From NCBI GenBank assembly GCA_030649935.1, contig JAUSFN010000013.1, positions 1-64,000 on the forward strand: a DNA stretch of 64,000 nucleotides, read 5' to 3'. Source of the stretch: Candidatus Planktophila sp. (GTDB taxonomy: Bacteria > Actinomycetota > Actinomycetes > Nanopelagicales > Nanopelagicaceae). The notes beneath the pieces were generated by a model. It ran no database searches, had not been told where the DNA came from, and worked only from the letters and a program-made list of their open reading frames with translations. Below are positions 18,396 to 28,758 of this stretch, in pieces. Positions within the stretch are counted from its first letter, which is position 1. Each line of letters starts with the position of its first letter. Both the position numbers and the translations under genes were made by a program.

Positions 18396-18959
18396 ATGAA
18401 CATGGTGCGACGCAGTATCTTGACGTTAATGTCAGCATCACTCCTGTCGGTATTTGGACAAAGCGCCCAAGCTGTGGCCGGACCAACAATCAACTGTACG
18501 AGGGTTGGTCAAAGAATTATTTTTCGTGGATACGTATATAGCTGCGTTAAATCAAAGGGCAAACTAATCTGGAAGCGTGGCGCTAAAGTTGTAAAGCCAG
18601 CGGCTGGCGAATTGAAAACCTCAACCGTGATTACATTTGTGGCTAAAAGCGATGAAATTGTTGAGGGCGAAATTAAAATTGTGATTGTGCAGCCAGATTT
18701 GGCTGCCAGTTTTCCAGTCTCAGTTGTCCGATTTAATGGTGCGGTAATAGTGCTGAGCGCAATATGTACCCATAAAGGTTGCATCGTTGGTGCGGATCAA
18801 GGTCGACTAGTCTGTCCATGCCATAACGCCGCCTTTAATGCCATTAATGGCAATGCAACTCGTCAACCTCATGCGGGAGATTCATTGAAGCCTCTATCTA
18901 AATTTATTGCCAATGAAGATGCAGGATCTATCTATATTAAACACACCATTAGTTCTTAG
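18396..18959 (+). CDS. secreted Rieske-type 2Fe-2S protein
   Basis: 187 residues; signal peptide ~1-28. The C-terminal half carries the Rieske cluster ligands CTHKGC and CPCHNAAF (C-x-H ... C-x2-H) with both bridging cysteines. The N-terminal half has INCTRVGQ...YSCVKSKGKLIWK, a two-cysteine segment also seen in the secreted protein at 13506. No membrane anchor beyond the signal and no quinol-oxidase partners nearby, so it is a stand-alone exported redox carrier of unknown partner. -10 TAAGGT lies seven bases before the ATG. Confidence 0.85.
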   Translation: MNMVRRSILTLMSASLLSVFGQSAQAVAGPTINCTRVGQRIIFRGYVYSCVKSKGKLIWKRGAKVVKPAAGELKTSTVITFVAKSDEIVEGEIKIVIVQPDLAASFPVSVVRFNGAVIVLSAICTHKGCIVGADQGRLVCPCHNAAFNAINGNATRQPHAGDSLKPLSKFIANEDAGSIYIKHTISS

Positions 18960-19003
18960 TAAATCGCTAATTTAGGAAACAACTTAACTGAATTCAATTC
19001 AAT

Positions 19004-20206
19004 TTATTTCTCAACGTCAAGAATAAGGATTTTTTCTGGATTTCCGGCGAAATATCCAGTTACTCCTAAGACGAGCCCCAAAACTACCGGGAATATAAGA
19101 GCGATATTCCAATTGAGAGTTGTATCGAAGATTACGCCCACAATACCTGGGGCAAAAGCCGCCATGAGATAACCAACGGCTTGAGCCATGATCGAAAGTG
19201 ATCGCGTTTCACCCGCTTCGACACTTCGCGTAACGGTCAAGAGAAGTGCAAGAGGGAAGCTCACAGAGAGTCCAATGTTTGAAATTAATAGCCAGATTAC
19301 CAAGCGCCAGCCCTGATCGAAAATCATTCCAGCGAAAGAGATAGAAACTACTCCACCAACAACAACCAGCAGAATTCGGAGATCGCGCAGTTTAGAGGAA
19401 TAGTGCGGGGCAACGATGCCGATGACCGAACCCAGGAGACCAGTAATTGAAAACATGAATCCAGCATTGCTTAAAGACAGACCTTTTGAGACTAAAATAG
19501 TTGGTAGCCAAGTGGCCGTCCCGTAAAAGAGCATCGACTGTATACCGAAGAAAATCGCAATACTCCAAGCACCAGGCTTAAATAGTAGCTCTCTATGAAA
19601 TTTTGAAGAGATTTCCATATGAGAGCCCTTTGAACTCTTTGGATTTTTTAGAATCCACCAGAGTGAGGAAATTACTCCAGTGATAATCCAAGGCACCATA
19701 GATAATCGCCAGCCCCACGAAGTTGCGCTCGCCAAAGGCACGGCCACTGCTACAGAAATTGCGGCAAATATCCCCATCGTCGTTATATAAATGCCTGTGA
19801 CTAGACCAGAATGTTCGGAAGTGTTCTCTTTAACCCAGACTGGTAATGAAAAGTTCAAGATAGCGATTGCGATTCCGACGGTCAACGAAGAGAGAAAGAG
19901 CATTGGCACATTTCCAATTGCCCTTAAAAAAATTGCGACTGTGAGTACTATCAAAGAAAAAGTTATAACTCGATTAGTTCCACCGATTTTGCCCACTAAA
20001 GGCATCAAGAATGCACTTGCAGCAAAACAAAGTACGGTTAGAGAAGTTAGAAATGAGAGCAAAAACGAACTTAAATGGTACTGCTCTTTCAGAATCGGAA
20101 TGAGCGGACTTATAATCGTTAACCCTGCTCGCATATTAATGGCGGCTATAAATATTGGAAGGGCCTTGACAATTACTTCTCTATTGGTCATTGCTGAATG
20201 CGGCAC
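19004..20206 (-). CDS. MFS transporter (CynX/NimT-like)
   Basis: 400 residues, 12 predicted helices. The opening INMRAGLTIISPLIPIL is typical of the cyanate/nitroimidazole (CynX/NimT) MFS group. Start taken as GTG at 20206, since TAGGCT lies exactly six bases upstream; an ATG at 20191 is an alternative. Substrate unknown. Confidence 0.82.
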   Translation of the reverse strand: MPHSAMTNREVIVKALPIFIAAINMRAGLTIISPLIPILKEQYHLSSFLLSFLTSLTVLCFAASAFLMPLVGKIGGTNRVITFSLIVLTVAIFLRAIGNVPMLFLSSLTVGIAIAILNFSLPVWVKENTSEHSGLVTGIYITTMGIFAAISVAVAVPLASATSWGWRLSMVPWIITGVISSLWWILKNPKSSKGSHMEISSKFHRELLFKPGAWSIAIFFGIQSMLFYGTATWLPTILVSKGLSLSNAGFMFSITGLLGSVIGIVAPHYSSKLRDLRILLVVVGGVVSISFAGMIFDQGWRLVIWLLISNIGLSVSFPLALLLTVTRSVEAGETRSLSIMAQAVGYLMAAFAPGIVGVIFDTTLNWNIALIFPVVLGLVLGVTGYFAGNPEKILILDVEK

Positions 20207-20299
20207 TGCCTGAGCCTATCCTCTAATTGAAAATTAAATCATCTCTTTTAATTGCTCGGTATAAGCCTGTATGTAGTTACTCAATTCGCTTTCGACTAA

Positions 20300-20929
20300 T
20301 TATCTATCACTCCAAGCGGTTTCAAGAACTTGACTGAAAGTTTCAACTGGTTGAGCACCTGAGATAGCGTATTTCATATCCACTACAAAGAATGGAACTC
20401 CGGTCGCTCCAAGTTGTGACGCCAGTTTTCTGTCCTCCATAACTTCTTGAGTGAATTGATCTGAGTCCAGGATTTTCATAACCTCAACTGCGGAAATTCC
20501 CACACTTTCAGCAATAAAACACAAATCTTGATATGAAAACAGTGGGAGCGATTTTTCAAAATAGTTGGAGTACATTGCTTCCAATAGTTTATTCTGCTTT
20601 TCGAGAGTTGCAGCCCAGAGAAGTATCCGGTGCGCATCAAAAGTATTGCCCGAAAGCGTTTCATCCAGCGAATAGCAGAGCCCTTCACCGTCTGCTATTG
20701 CACAAACATTGGCCTGCATCCGTTTAACATCATCCGTTGAAATTCGATACTTTTCGGCTAGGAGTTTGCTTGTAGGCATCGTCTCTCTAGCATCTGGTGC
20801 AAGCTCAAATGCTCGATGGTGAACGATAATCTCATCCCTGAACTCAAACTTCTCAAGGGCTCTTTCAAGTCGTCGCTTGCCTATATAGCACCAAGGGCAA
20901 ACGACATCAGACCAAACGTCAATAATCAC
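20300..20929 (-). CDS. DsbA-family oxidoreductase (FrnE-like)
   Basis: 209 residues without a signal peptide, so cytoplasmic. Thioredoxin-fold CPWC at residues 11-14 (WSDVVCPWCYIGKRR), the helical insert with NTFDAHRI-type sequence, and the cis-Pro segment TGVPFFVVD. FrnE-like proteins act as disulfide oxidoreductases in oxidative or metal stress. Its start overlaps the stop of the upstream acetyltransferase by four bases, so the two are co-translated. Confidence 0.88.
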   Translation of the reverse strand: MIIDVWSDVVCPWCYIGKRRLERALEKFEFRDEIIVHHRAFELAPDARETMPTSKLLAEKYRISTDDVKRMQANVCAIADGEGLCYSLDETLSGNTFDAHRILLWAATLEKQNKLLEAMYSNYFEKSLPLFSYQDLCFIAESVGISAVEVMKILDSDQFTQEVMEDRKLASQLGATGVPFFVVDMKYAISGAQPVETFSQVLETAWSDR

Positions 20930-21444
20930 TTAACAACACTATCCCTGACCATATGAATGTAAAAACGGCCAGGTTGACGTTGACTGGGCTGCCTCTCTCC
21001 TGCTTCGTTAAATCCAATTGATTTGTATGCCGCAATTGCATCTTCGTTATCGGCCCAAACACCTAACCCTTGTCGTTTCCAGTTTTTGAGATCAGCATTC
21101 TCATCAAGAAAATTGAATAAGGCTCTCAGCGCGCCTTGCCCGCGATATCTAGGATCACTCCAGCACCCACCAATCCAACATGTTGCGCCGTGATCACCAT
21201 TGAGAACTTCTACCGACATCATTGCAATATCTGATTGGTCAGTTGAAACAATAAGAAAATCAAGGGTAGTAAATTTCACTTCCCATTCCTCTTGCCCCAT
21301 TTTCGACTCAGCTTCAAAGGTGCCACCAAAGGCATCTGGGCTATCTATCAAGGAGTTTAGGCGAATTTCTCGCAACCTCTGCCATTGATCTGGCCCTAGC
21401 AGTTCTACCTTCAATCTCGAATTCATAGGTGAATTGTGCCGCAT
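20926..21444 (-). CDS. GNAT-family N-acetyltransferase
   Basis: 172 residues. The acetyl-CoA-binding region is SDPRYRGQGALRALFNFL (R/Q-x-x-G-x-G/A) and the late motif is NEDAIAAYKSIGFNEAGER. Either ATG 21444 or ATG 21429 could start it. Substrate unknown. First gene of a two-gene operon with the FrnE-like protein. Confidence 0.83.
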   Translation of the reverse strand: MRHNSPMNSRLKVELLGPDQWQRLREIRLNSLIDSPDAFGGTFEAESKMGQEEWEVKFTTLDFLIVSTDQSDIAMMSVEVLNGDHGATCWIGGCWSDPRYRGQGALRALFNFLDENADLKNWKRQGLGVWADNEDAIAAYKSIGFNEAGERQPSQRQPGRFYIHMVRDSVVK

Positions 21445-21501
21445 AGATAGTCATTGCCGAGCAAAGAAATTCAATAATATCCCCCATTATATACTCGATG
21501 C

Positions 21502-22242
21502 GTGGGTGAGGATTTCAATCAGGTGATTACTGCACGTAGAGCGATTATTGAGTTGCGAGCATTGGGCAAACCCGGAAGGGTTCATGCTTTACAACACTTC
21601 TACAAAACAGCACCTGGTGGATATGGCGAGGGGGATGTTTTTTTAGGGTTATCCGTGCCTCAAAGTCGATTAATCGCGAAGGCTTTCCGTGCAATGGAGT
21701 TGTCTGAAATTGAGAAACTATTGGCCTCAAAATTCCATGAAGTTCGCCTCTGCGGATTGATAATACTTACGATTCAATTCAAAGCAAGTAAAGAAGTGAA
21801 AAAGAGACGAGAGTTTTTTAACTTCTACCTGAAACAGTTGAAATTGAGGCGAGTGAATAATTGGGATTTGGTAGATGTCAGCGCTCCAACTATCGGGGAA
21901 TATCTACTGGAAGTTGAGGATCCGCTACCTACGCTAATTAAACTAGCAAGAAGTAGTTCTCTATGGGAGCGTCGATCGGCAATACTCTTTACTTTTCCCT
22001 TCATTCGCGCGGGTCATTTTGCTCCCACTCTTGAAATCTCGAAACTTCTACTGAAAGACAAGCATGATCTCATTCATAAAGCATCGGGTTGGATGTTGCG
22101 AGAGCTAGGAAAAAGAGATCTCTCTTTGCTGCGAAGTTTTCTCAGCGAACATAGTGTAGAAATGCCTCGAACAATGTTGCGCTATAGCATCGAAAAACTT
22201 CCCGAAACTGAGCGTCAGAAATGGCTAAAAAAGATTAAGTAG
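21502..22242 (+). CDS. AlkD-like DNA alkylation repair protein
   Basis: 246 residues made of HEAT-like helical repeats. Features of the AlkD family: FYKTAPGGYGEGDVFLGLSVP near the N-terminus, NNWDLVDVSAP with the tryptophan/aspartate of the active-site groove, WERRSAILFTF, and HKASGWMLRELGKRD. AlkD removes bulky or cationic alkylated bases such as 7-methylguanine without base flipping. Start GTG has TATACT exactly six bases upstream (21490-21495). Confidence 0.88.
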   Translation: MGEDFNQVITARRAIIELRALGKPGRVHALQHFYKTAPGGYGEGDVFLGLSVPQSRLIAKAFRAMELSEIEKLLASKFHEVRLCGLIILTIQFKASKEVKKRREFFNFYLKQLKLRRVNNWDLVDVSAPTIGEYLLEVEDPLPTLIKLARSSSLWERRSAILFTFPFIRAGHFAPTLEISKLLLKDKHDLIHKASGWMLRELGKRDLSLLRSFLSEHSVEMPRTMLRYSIEKLPETERQKWLKKIK

Positions 22243-22337
22243 AGTTTTCACCTTACGAAATCATCGATTCAGATATTTTCATGGGTTAAACATCCCTTGA
22301 AACTCTAGGTGCTTCCAAGGGTGCTAGCAGGTGTTTC

Positions 22338-23573
22338 TCACTTGACTGGGTGAAGTTTTTTGACATAGGCAAAGAAAGGGATAGGTATCAATACTCCGAT
22401 CACCATTAATACGACCCACAGCTGCTCGAGATTGGCACCAATAAGGATTCCAGCCATAGCAGGGCCAACTATCCCTGATAACCCCCATTGCAAACTCATT
22501 AAAGCGCTGGCGCGGCCACGAATATGCTCGGGAGTCAACTCTTGAAGCAGAGCTGGACTAGTTGGAGCATGAACCATTTCTCCAAAAGCAAAAATAAGTT
22601 GACTCACACTTAGAGCAATTCCTCCGACAAAGAGAGGTACATATGGCGATATTCCTACGGCTAACCAAGAGAGCGCCCAAATTATTCCAACCGACATAAG
22701 CGCTGAGTATTTTGAGTATTTTTCAAGAACTCTTAGTACAAATGGTTGGAATATGACGATTGAGATTGTATTTACTCCGAAAATCACACCTAGCCATTTA
22801 ACTGAGAGTCCAAGATATTGGGTTGCATAAATTGGAATTCCAGATTGAAGTGATCCATAACCAAAAGTCAAGAGAATTACCCCAGCAAAAGTAAGGATAG
22901 TGAGATCCTTTCTTGAAAATATTTCACGATAACTTCCTCTTTTAGGTTCATGGTCCTTCGCAATATATTTACCTGCATGCGGGGTCTTAAGCCCTAGAAT
23001 AATTAAGAAATACAAAAGATAACTGAGTGAGTCCACCCAATACATAAGTTGGAATGAGATAACAGAGCTTTCTTTAATAATCAGAGATGAAAGCAGACCC
23101 CCAATACCAAGGCCTAAATTAAGAAACATAAAATTGAAGCCAAATATTTTTGCGCGATCTGCCTCTGGTGTTACGCGCGTTAAAATAACCATTTGGGCGG
23201 GCCAAATACATTGACCTCCCAAAGAAAAGAGTGTCATTGAAATTATCGCTTGGCTATGAGTTGTGACCTCTGAAAATGAGAGCGCCGCATATGAAGCGAT
23301 TAACAGACCCGGAATAAGTACTTTTTTTGGACCAATTCGATCGACTAGGGCACCTAATGGCCCTGTGCCGATAATCCCCGTAAAGGCACCCCAAGCCATC
23401 AGTAATCCGCCGAAAGTAGTTGTAAAGCCCCTAATATCGTGGAGATAGACCATTAAAAGCGAAAGCGTCATGCCTCCACCTATAGCGTTTAAAGAGATTC
23501 CTAGAATTATGCGGCGAGAATGGGGATTGAGAATTGAAGTGAACTCTTTAAAAGGAGTGAACTTGATGGGCAT
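22338..23573 (-). CDS. MFS transporter (drug-efflux type)
   Basis: 411 residues, 12 helices. Motif A is GPLGALVDRIGPKKVLIPG in the loop 2-3 region. Most like DHA1 efflux carriers; substrate unknown. I use the ATG at 23573 because TAGACT lies six bases upstream; the GTG just before it is in frame but would sit only three bases from that element. Confidence 0.82.
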   Translation of the reverse strand: MPIKFTPFKEFTSILNPHSRRIILGISLNAIGGGMTLSLLMVYLHDIRGFTTTFGGLLMAWGAFTGIIGTGPLGALVDRIGPKKVLIPGLLIASYAALSFSEVTTHSQAIISMTLFSLGGQCIWPAQMVILTRVTPEADRAKIFGFNFMFLNLGLGIGGLLSSLIIKESSVISFQLMYWVDSLSYLLYFLIILGLKTPHAGKYIAKDHEPKRGSYREIFSRKDLTILTFAGVILLTFGYGSLQSGIPIYATQYLGLSVKWLGVIFGVNTISIVIFQPFVLRVLEKYSKYSALMSVGIIWALSWLAVGISPYVPLFVGGIALSVSQLIFAFGEMVHAPTSPALLQELTPEHIRGRASALMSLQWGLSGIVGPAMAGILIGANLEQLWVVLMVIGVLIPIPFFAYVKKLHPVK

Positions 23574-23728
23574 CACCCAAGTCTAACTCGATGAATCAGT
23601 GGCAGGCTGAGCAATAACTTTCCGAAATCTTTATAGAAACAACATCAAATTCACGCGCTCGCTAGCAAGAATTAGCCCATGGAAGCGAAGTACAGGCCTC
23701 AGATTTACAGGACTCAAAAGGGAGAGAG

Positions 23729-24871
23729 ATGAAGCGAAAAGCCTTAGTAACAGCCGTATTTGTGAGTTTAATAGTTGTGGCCGGTTTGAGCATCCAAATG
23801 AACCGAACCTCCAAAGACACAGGCGCATTAAATGGATCCGATTCCCCTGCCGTCCTGGTGGGAGGTGATTTGCACACATTGACGATTAACAATAGCGAGA
23901 TGATTATTTCAGGCCACGAGAGCACCGCCATCTCGAACGATTTCGGAAAAAGTTGGACGGCTATTAATGCGCTAGATAACGCCGACATCATGGCATGGGC
24001 AACGAGCTCATCAATGGTGCTAGCCGGTGGACACGATGGCTTGTACTCATCGCTACCAAATGAGAATACATTTGTGAGAACCGATTTTTATAAAAAGCTG
24101 AGCGATGTTCATGCACTAGGAGCCTCTGGAGAGTATGTCTATTTAGCTACCCCAGAGTTCGGAGTTTTTGCCTCCTCAGATGGTGGACGTACTTGGGAGG
24201 CACGCAATTCTCAGATTGGCAAGGGATTTATGGGAAGCATGTTGGTCGATCCCAAGAATCCCATGCGAGTTTTAGCTCCCGATATGCAGATGGGTCTTTT
24301 GCAGAGTCTTGATGGTGGCACAACCTGGGAAACATTAGGCGGTCCTTTAGGCTCTATGGCTATCGCTTGGAACCCAGCAAACACAAATGAAATCACAGTT
24401 ATTGGAATGGGCGAGAGTGGAACAACTCTTGATTCAGGTAAGACGTGGCGTGAAATCTCACTACCTGTTGGGGCAGCGGTCGTGGCTTACTCCCCTGATG
24501 GAAACTCCCTCTTCACGGGAGTTTTAACTGAACCACCTTACGCGCAAGTATTCAAGAGCACTGATGATGGGGTGAGCTGGTCAACGGAGATAAGTTCTTC
24601 ATCTACTAATGATTTAGGTCTAGGTGAGGCACACACAGAAGAAACAGATTCACACTCAGAGGAAGCAATGGAGCCAGATATGCCGGGAATGGATCATTCA
24701 AGCCCACAAGTTGACGAAACTGAAGCAGATCGCCCATTGAAAGCAACATTGGGAACATTCGGAGTTGCAACATCAATCGTTCTTTCTGGAGCGATCATTC
24801 TTAGGCGACGAGACAGGAATCAACGAGAGGCAAAAGTCAATGCACGAAAGAATTCTGGTGAAGTGCGATGA
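23729..24871 (+). CDS. BNR/F510_1955-type beta-propeller with metal-rich linker and C-terminal anchor
   Basis: 380 residues. An N-terminal hydrophobic segment, then repeated Asp-box/BNR turns (SNDFGKSWT, SSDGGRTWE, SLDGGTTWE, LDSGKTWRE, STDDGVSWS). Next is an acidic, His/Met-rich stretch ending MEPDMPGMDHSSPQ, then one membrane helix and a basic tail. Exported propellers of this type often sit beside copper genes; the Met/His linker could bind copper (inference). AGGGAGAG precedes the ATG. The stop overlaps the next gene by four bases. Confidence 0.8.
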   Translation: MKRKALVTAVFVSLIVVAGLSIQMNRTSKDTGALNGSDSPAVLVGGDLHTLTINNSEMIISGHESTAISNDFGKSWTAINALDNADIMAWATSSSMVLAGGHDGLYSSLPNENTFVRTDFYKKLSDVHALGASGEYVYLATPEFGVFASSDGGRTWEARNSQIGKGFMGSMLVDPKNPMRVLAPDMQMGLLQSLDGGTTWETLGGPLGSMAIAWNPANTNEITVIGMGESGTTLDSGKTWREISLPVGAAVVAYSPDGNSLFTGVLTEPPYAQVFKSTDDGVSWSTEISSSSTNDLGLGEAHTEETDSHSEEAMEPDMPGMDHSSPQVDETEADRPLKATLGTFGVATSIVLSGAIILRRRDRNQREAKVNARKNSGEVR

Positions 24872-26262
24872 AAACAATCAATTCAGTAGATGAGATAGAA
24901 GACCAAGGAGTCGAACCAAAGGGTTTTGATTTACTTAAATTAAAGCCAATCAAGGCAATGATGATGAGCAAGTATTTTCCAAAAATCTTTCAAATCCCAG
25001 TAGCCGCAGTATTTGGTCTCATCGGATATGAACTCCTGGCCGGCCCAAGTAGTGCCCACGATAATCCAGGCACAGCGCTCATGTGGGTTTTGTGGTGGCC
25101 GCTCATACCAATAGTTTTTCTCTTTCTGGGAAGGTTTTGGTGTGCGATCTGCCCTTTTGCAACGTTATCTGATTTCATACAAAAGTTAGTTGGAGTGAAT
25201 CGTCCAGTTCCAGTATTTCTAAAAAAATATGGGATTTGGCTCATCGATGCAATGTTTATCATAATTACTTGGGCCGACCATGTTTTTGGAATTGTCGCTT
25301 CCCCTTGGGGTTCAGGAATTCTTTTGCTTCTCATCACCTTCGCGGTTATTGTTTCAGGGGCATTCTTTCAACGACGAACCTTCTGTCGTTACCTATGCTT
25401 TCTAGGCGGCTTGTCAGGTAACTACGCGCGAACAGGAATGATCGCGCTCCGAGCAAATACCGACATCTGCCAAACCTGTGCATCTAAAGCCGCTTGCTTT
25501 AACGGGACCGATAAAGCACCAGCCTGTCCCCTCTTTATGTTTCCTCGAACAATGGATTCAAATGCAAACTGCACGTTGTGCGCAAACTGCATTAAAAACT
25601 GTCCAAATGATGCAATCACTCTAACGCTTCGCCCACCTACAAAAGAGCTTTGGTTTATTCGAAACCCCAAAATTGAAGAGTCATTTCTTGCTATGGCAAT
25701 TATGGGAATTGTGCTCATTCAAAACATCACAATGCTTGAAATTTGGGAGAAAATCTTAAATAGAGTGGAAAGTTTTACTGGGATAACTAATACAGCAGTA
25801 ATCTTTACCGCTGTATTCGCTATTGGAGTAATGTCTCCCGTTCTACTTCTCTCGCTCAGTTCGAAAATAGCAGCGCGACGAAATACGGAGAACTGGGTCA
25901 AGAATTTCGCGCGCTTTGGTTATGCATTGATTCCTCTAGATATAGCCGGGCATGTTGCGCATAACCTCTTCCATTTGCTTGCAGAAGGGAAATCTATCTA
26001 TTACTCAGTGGCATCTATGTTTGGGAGCCAGGCATCGGGTTCAGCCGCACTTGTTGAAAATGGTACTATTCAAATTCTGCAGTTTGTTATCCTAGCTTTG
26101 GGGTTATGGGGCTCGCTATATACCGCCCACCGAATTACATTACGTCGTTACACTGCAGCTAAGGTCCGTAAAGCAACTCTTGCTCCATTTGCAATTTTAA
26201 TTTGTGTACTGACGGCCTTAAATGTTGTGCTATTTCTACTACCTATGGCCCATCGAGTATAG
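24868..26262 (+). CDS. membrane polyferredoxin, NosR/NapH/CcoG-like
   Basis: 464 residues with about eight membrane helices. Cysteine clusters: FWCAICPFATL, RRTFCRYLCFLGG, and a ferredoxin-like pair built from CQTCASKAACF and CTLCANCIKNCP (CxxCxxCxxxCP). This is the architecture of NosR/NapH electron-transfer proteins; CcoG relatives assist copper delivery to oxidases. It lies between the BNR protein and the copper ATPase, so a role in copper reduction or insertion is inferred. Confidence 0.83.
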   Translation: MKTINSVDEIEDQGVEPKGFDLLKLKPIKAMMMSKYFPKIFQIPVAAVFGLIGYELLAGPSSAHDNPGTALMWVLWWPLIPIVFLFLGRFWCAICPFATLSDFIQKLVGVNRPVPVFLKKYGIWLIDAMFIIITWADHVFGIVASPWGSGILLLLITFAVIVSGAFFQRRTFCRYLCFLGGLSGNYARTGMIALRANTDICQTCASKAACFNGTDKAPACPLFMFPRTMDSNANCTLCANCIKNCPNDAITLTLRPPTKELWFIRNPKIEESFLAMAIMGIVLIQNITMLEIWEKILNRVESFTGITNTAVIFTAVFAIGVMSPVLLLSLSSKIAARRNTENWVKNFARFGYALIPLDIAGHVAHNLFHLLAEGKSIYYSVASMFGSQASGSAALVENGTIQILQFVILALGLWGSLYTAHRITLRRYTAAKVRKATLAPFAILICVLTALNVVLFLLPMAHRV

Positions 26263-26286
26263 AATAACGAATCACGAGAGGTAAAT

Positions 26287-28758
26287 ATGAGTGCTTCCGA
26301 TCTTGCAGTAATCTCAATAAGTGGTGCCCTGCTGCTCTTTATTGCTTGGTTTTTCTTTGGCCCACGTCGCATCACTCAAACTAAAGAGAGCGAATCAGAA
26401 CAAAGCATTTTCATAACACTCAAAGGTGGATATTCACCAGACACTATTGAGGCAATTTTAGGTGTTCCCTTACACATTACATTTGATCGTCAAGAGTCTG
26501 GCTCCTGTACTGAAAAGGTTGTCTTTTCAGACTTTGGAATTGTTGCCGATTTACCGGCATTTAAACGCACAGTTGTTACTCTAATTCCTGATAAAGAAGG
26601 CGCTTTTGATTTTGCTTGTGGAATGAATATGGTGCATGGAAAACTAATAGTAAAATCGGGGAGAAACTCGGTTTCCGCTGATGTAGAAAATAAACGTTTA
26701 GACTCGATTGAAACCCAAGAGTTGGAACTTCCAAAGGATTCGAAAGTTGAAATAAACGATAATTCTATCGAAAGATTAACTGAAATTCGCGGGCTCAGGC
26801 GCCGAGTACTTGCAGGTTCAATTTTAACATTGCCAATTTTACTAGCTATTACTGGAAATGCTATTGGAATTTGGACTCCCACATTTCTCGTCAATCATTG
26901 GACACAGTTTATTTTGATTACTCCAGTGATGTTCATTGTTGGGGCACCAATTCACAGAATTGGGTGGCTCACTCTCCGCCATCGAACTGCGGAAATGAAC
27001 ACACTTATAACCATTGGAACTAGCGCAGCCTATGCATTTAGCACTTTTGTAACATTTGCTCCGAACCTATTACCAACGAATATGAGAGACGTTTACTTTG
27101 AAGCTGTCGGAGTAATTATTACACTCATTCTTTTGGGTCGTTATTTAGAGGAAAAAGCAAAAGCTGGGACTGGAGAGGCGATTCGACTTCTGCTAAATCT
27201 TCAACCACAAACTGCCAGAGTAATTAGAAATGGCGTTGAAGTCGAGCTTGCTATTGATTCAGTAGTCGAAGGTGATGAGATCCTTGTGCGGCCAGGAGAG
27301 AAAATTCCAGTGGATGGAAAAATTATATCTGGTCACTCATCGGTTGATGAATCCATGGTTACGGGTGAGTCAATACCAGTTGAAAAAATATTGGGTGACT
27401 CCGTTATTGGAGCAACCATTAATGGAACAGGAGCGCTGCATATTCGCGCGACGAGAGTCGGTTCAAATTCTGTCCTCTCGCAGATAATTGGTCTGGTCCG
27501 CGCAGCTCAAGCGTCAAAAGCGCCAATTCAACGATTAGTTGACTCAATTAGTTCAGTGTTTGTACCTCTCGTGATTGCAATATCTATAGTTGTCTTTGCC
27601 ATTTGGTATGTGGTTGGCCCTAGGCCAACATTTACTAGCGCTCTGATTGCTGCGGTTTCCGTATTAATTATTGCCTGCCCTTGCGCCTTAGGGTTAGCGA
27701 CACCATTATCAGTAATGATTGGAACAGGCAAAGGCGCAACTTCTGGAATTCTCATTAGATCTGCTAAAGCACTTGAAACGTCACTGAAAATTTCAGCGAT
27801 AATTCTCGATAAAACGGGAACAATAACTTATGGGAAGCCGGTTTTGACAGATGTAATCGTCTTAGACGGATTTAACGAAACTGAAGTTTTATCCCTTGTG
27901 GCAAGTGCCGAATTTCAAAGTGAACATCCTCTTTCAACCGCCATTGTCCATGCAGCACGCGAACGTGGAGTTGCATTTTCAGCGGTAACGGATTTCCAAT
28001 CTATAACAGGTCAAGGTATACGAACTAAGATTGGAATTGATGAAATCCTGATTGGTAACCAATTACTAATGACTTCTAATTCAGTGGAAGTTAAAGAATT
28101 GTTAAAATTCTCCGACCAACTTTCGCGAGAAGGTAAGACTGCAATGTTAGTCGCGGTTAACGGTATTGCCGCCGGGGTTTTGGGAGTGGCAGATGTGGTT
28201 CGGCCGACAAGTTATGCATCAATTGCTGCTTTGCACCGTCTTGGTATTCGAACCCTCATGATTACGGGAGATAATCAACTTACCGCAAATTCAATAGGTG
28301 CACAGATTGGAATCACTGAAACCGATATTCGAGCACAAGTACTTCCAGCGGGAAAAGTTGATGCGGTCATTGAGTTACAAAAACTTGGGCTCTCGGTGGC
28401 TATGGTCGGTGATGGAATTAATGACGCGCCTGCACTTGCGCAGGCCGATGTCGGCTTCGCAGTTTCCTCTGGAACTGATGTCGCCATTGAAGCCGCCGAC
28501 ATAACTCTCATGTCTGGTTCGATTCAAGGCGTCGTCACGGCTATAGCGCTGAGTCGAGAGACAATGAAGAATATTAAGCAGAATCTCTTTTTTGCTCTTA
28601 TTTATAATGGCATTGGAATTCCAGTGGCTGCGGGAGTTTTTTATCCCTTCTTTGGATTAAAACTTAGTCCAATGATTGCAGCCGCAGCCATGGCGCTTAG
28701 TTCTCTATCAGTGGTACTCAATGCGAATCGACTCCGTGGATGGAAACCTGTGAACTAA
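26287..28758 (+). CDS. copA: copper-translocating P1B-ATPase with N-terminal cupredoxin-like domain
   Basis: 823 residues. Residues 1-25 form a membrane helix. Residues ~38-130 look like a cupredoxin ([14 protein letters not shown]... then [16 protein letters not shown]) in place of the usual HMA domains. The rest is a complete P1B-ATPase: TGES (about 359), CPC in [16 protein letters not shown], the HP dipeptide in SEHPLS, and [13 protein letters not shown] and the gene context indicate Cu+ export or delivery. RBS-like GAGAGG precedes the ATG. Its 3' end overlaps the convergent histidine kinase by four bases. Confidence 0.9.
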   Translation: MSASDLAVISISGALLLFIAWFFFGPRRITQTKESESEQSIFITLKGGYSPDTIEAILGVPLHITFDRQESGSCTEKVVFSDFGIVADLPAFKRTVVTLIPDKEGAFDFACGMNMVHGKLIVKSGRNSVSADVENKRLDSIETQELELPKDSKVEINDNSIERLTEIRGLRRRVLAGSILTLPILLAITGNAIGIWTPTFLVNHWTQFILITPVMFIVGAPIHRIGWLTLRHRTAEMNTLITIGTSAAYAFSTFVTFAPNLLPTNMRDVYFEAVGVIITLILLGRYLEEKAKAGTGEAIRLLLNLQPQTARVIRNGVEVELAIDSVVEGDEILVRPGEKIPVDGKIISGHSSVDESMVTGESIPVEKILGDSVIGATINGTGALHIRATRVGSNSVLSQIIGLVRAAQASKAPIQRLVDSISSVFVPLVIAISIVVFAIWYVVGPRPTFTSALIAAVSVLIIACPCALGLATPLSVMIGTGKGATSGILIRSAKALETSLKISAIILDKTGTITYGKPVLTDVIVLDGFNETEVLSLVASAEFQSEHPLSTAIVHAARERGVAFSAVTDFQSITGQGIRTKIGIDEILIGNQLLMTSNSVEVKELLKFSDQLSREGKTAMLVAVNGIAAGVLGVADVVRPTSYASIAALHRLGIRTLMITGDNQLTANSIGAQIGITETDIRAQVLPAGKVDAVIELQKLGLSVAMVGDGINDAPALAQADVGFAVSSGTDVAIEAADITLMSGSIQGVVTAIALSRETMKNIKQNLFFALIYNGIGIPVAAGVFYPFFGLKLSPMIAAAAMALSSLSVVLNANRLRGWKPVN

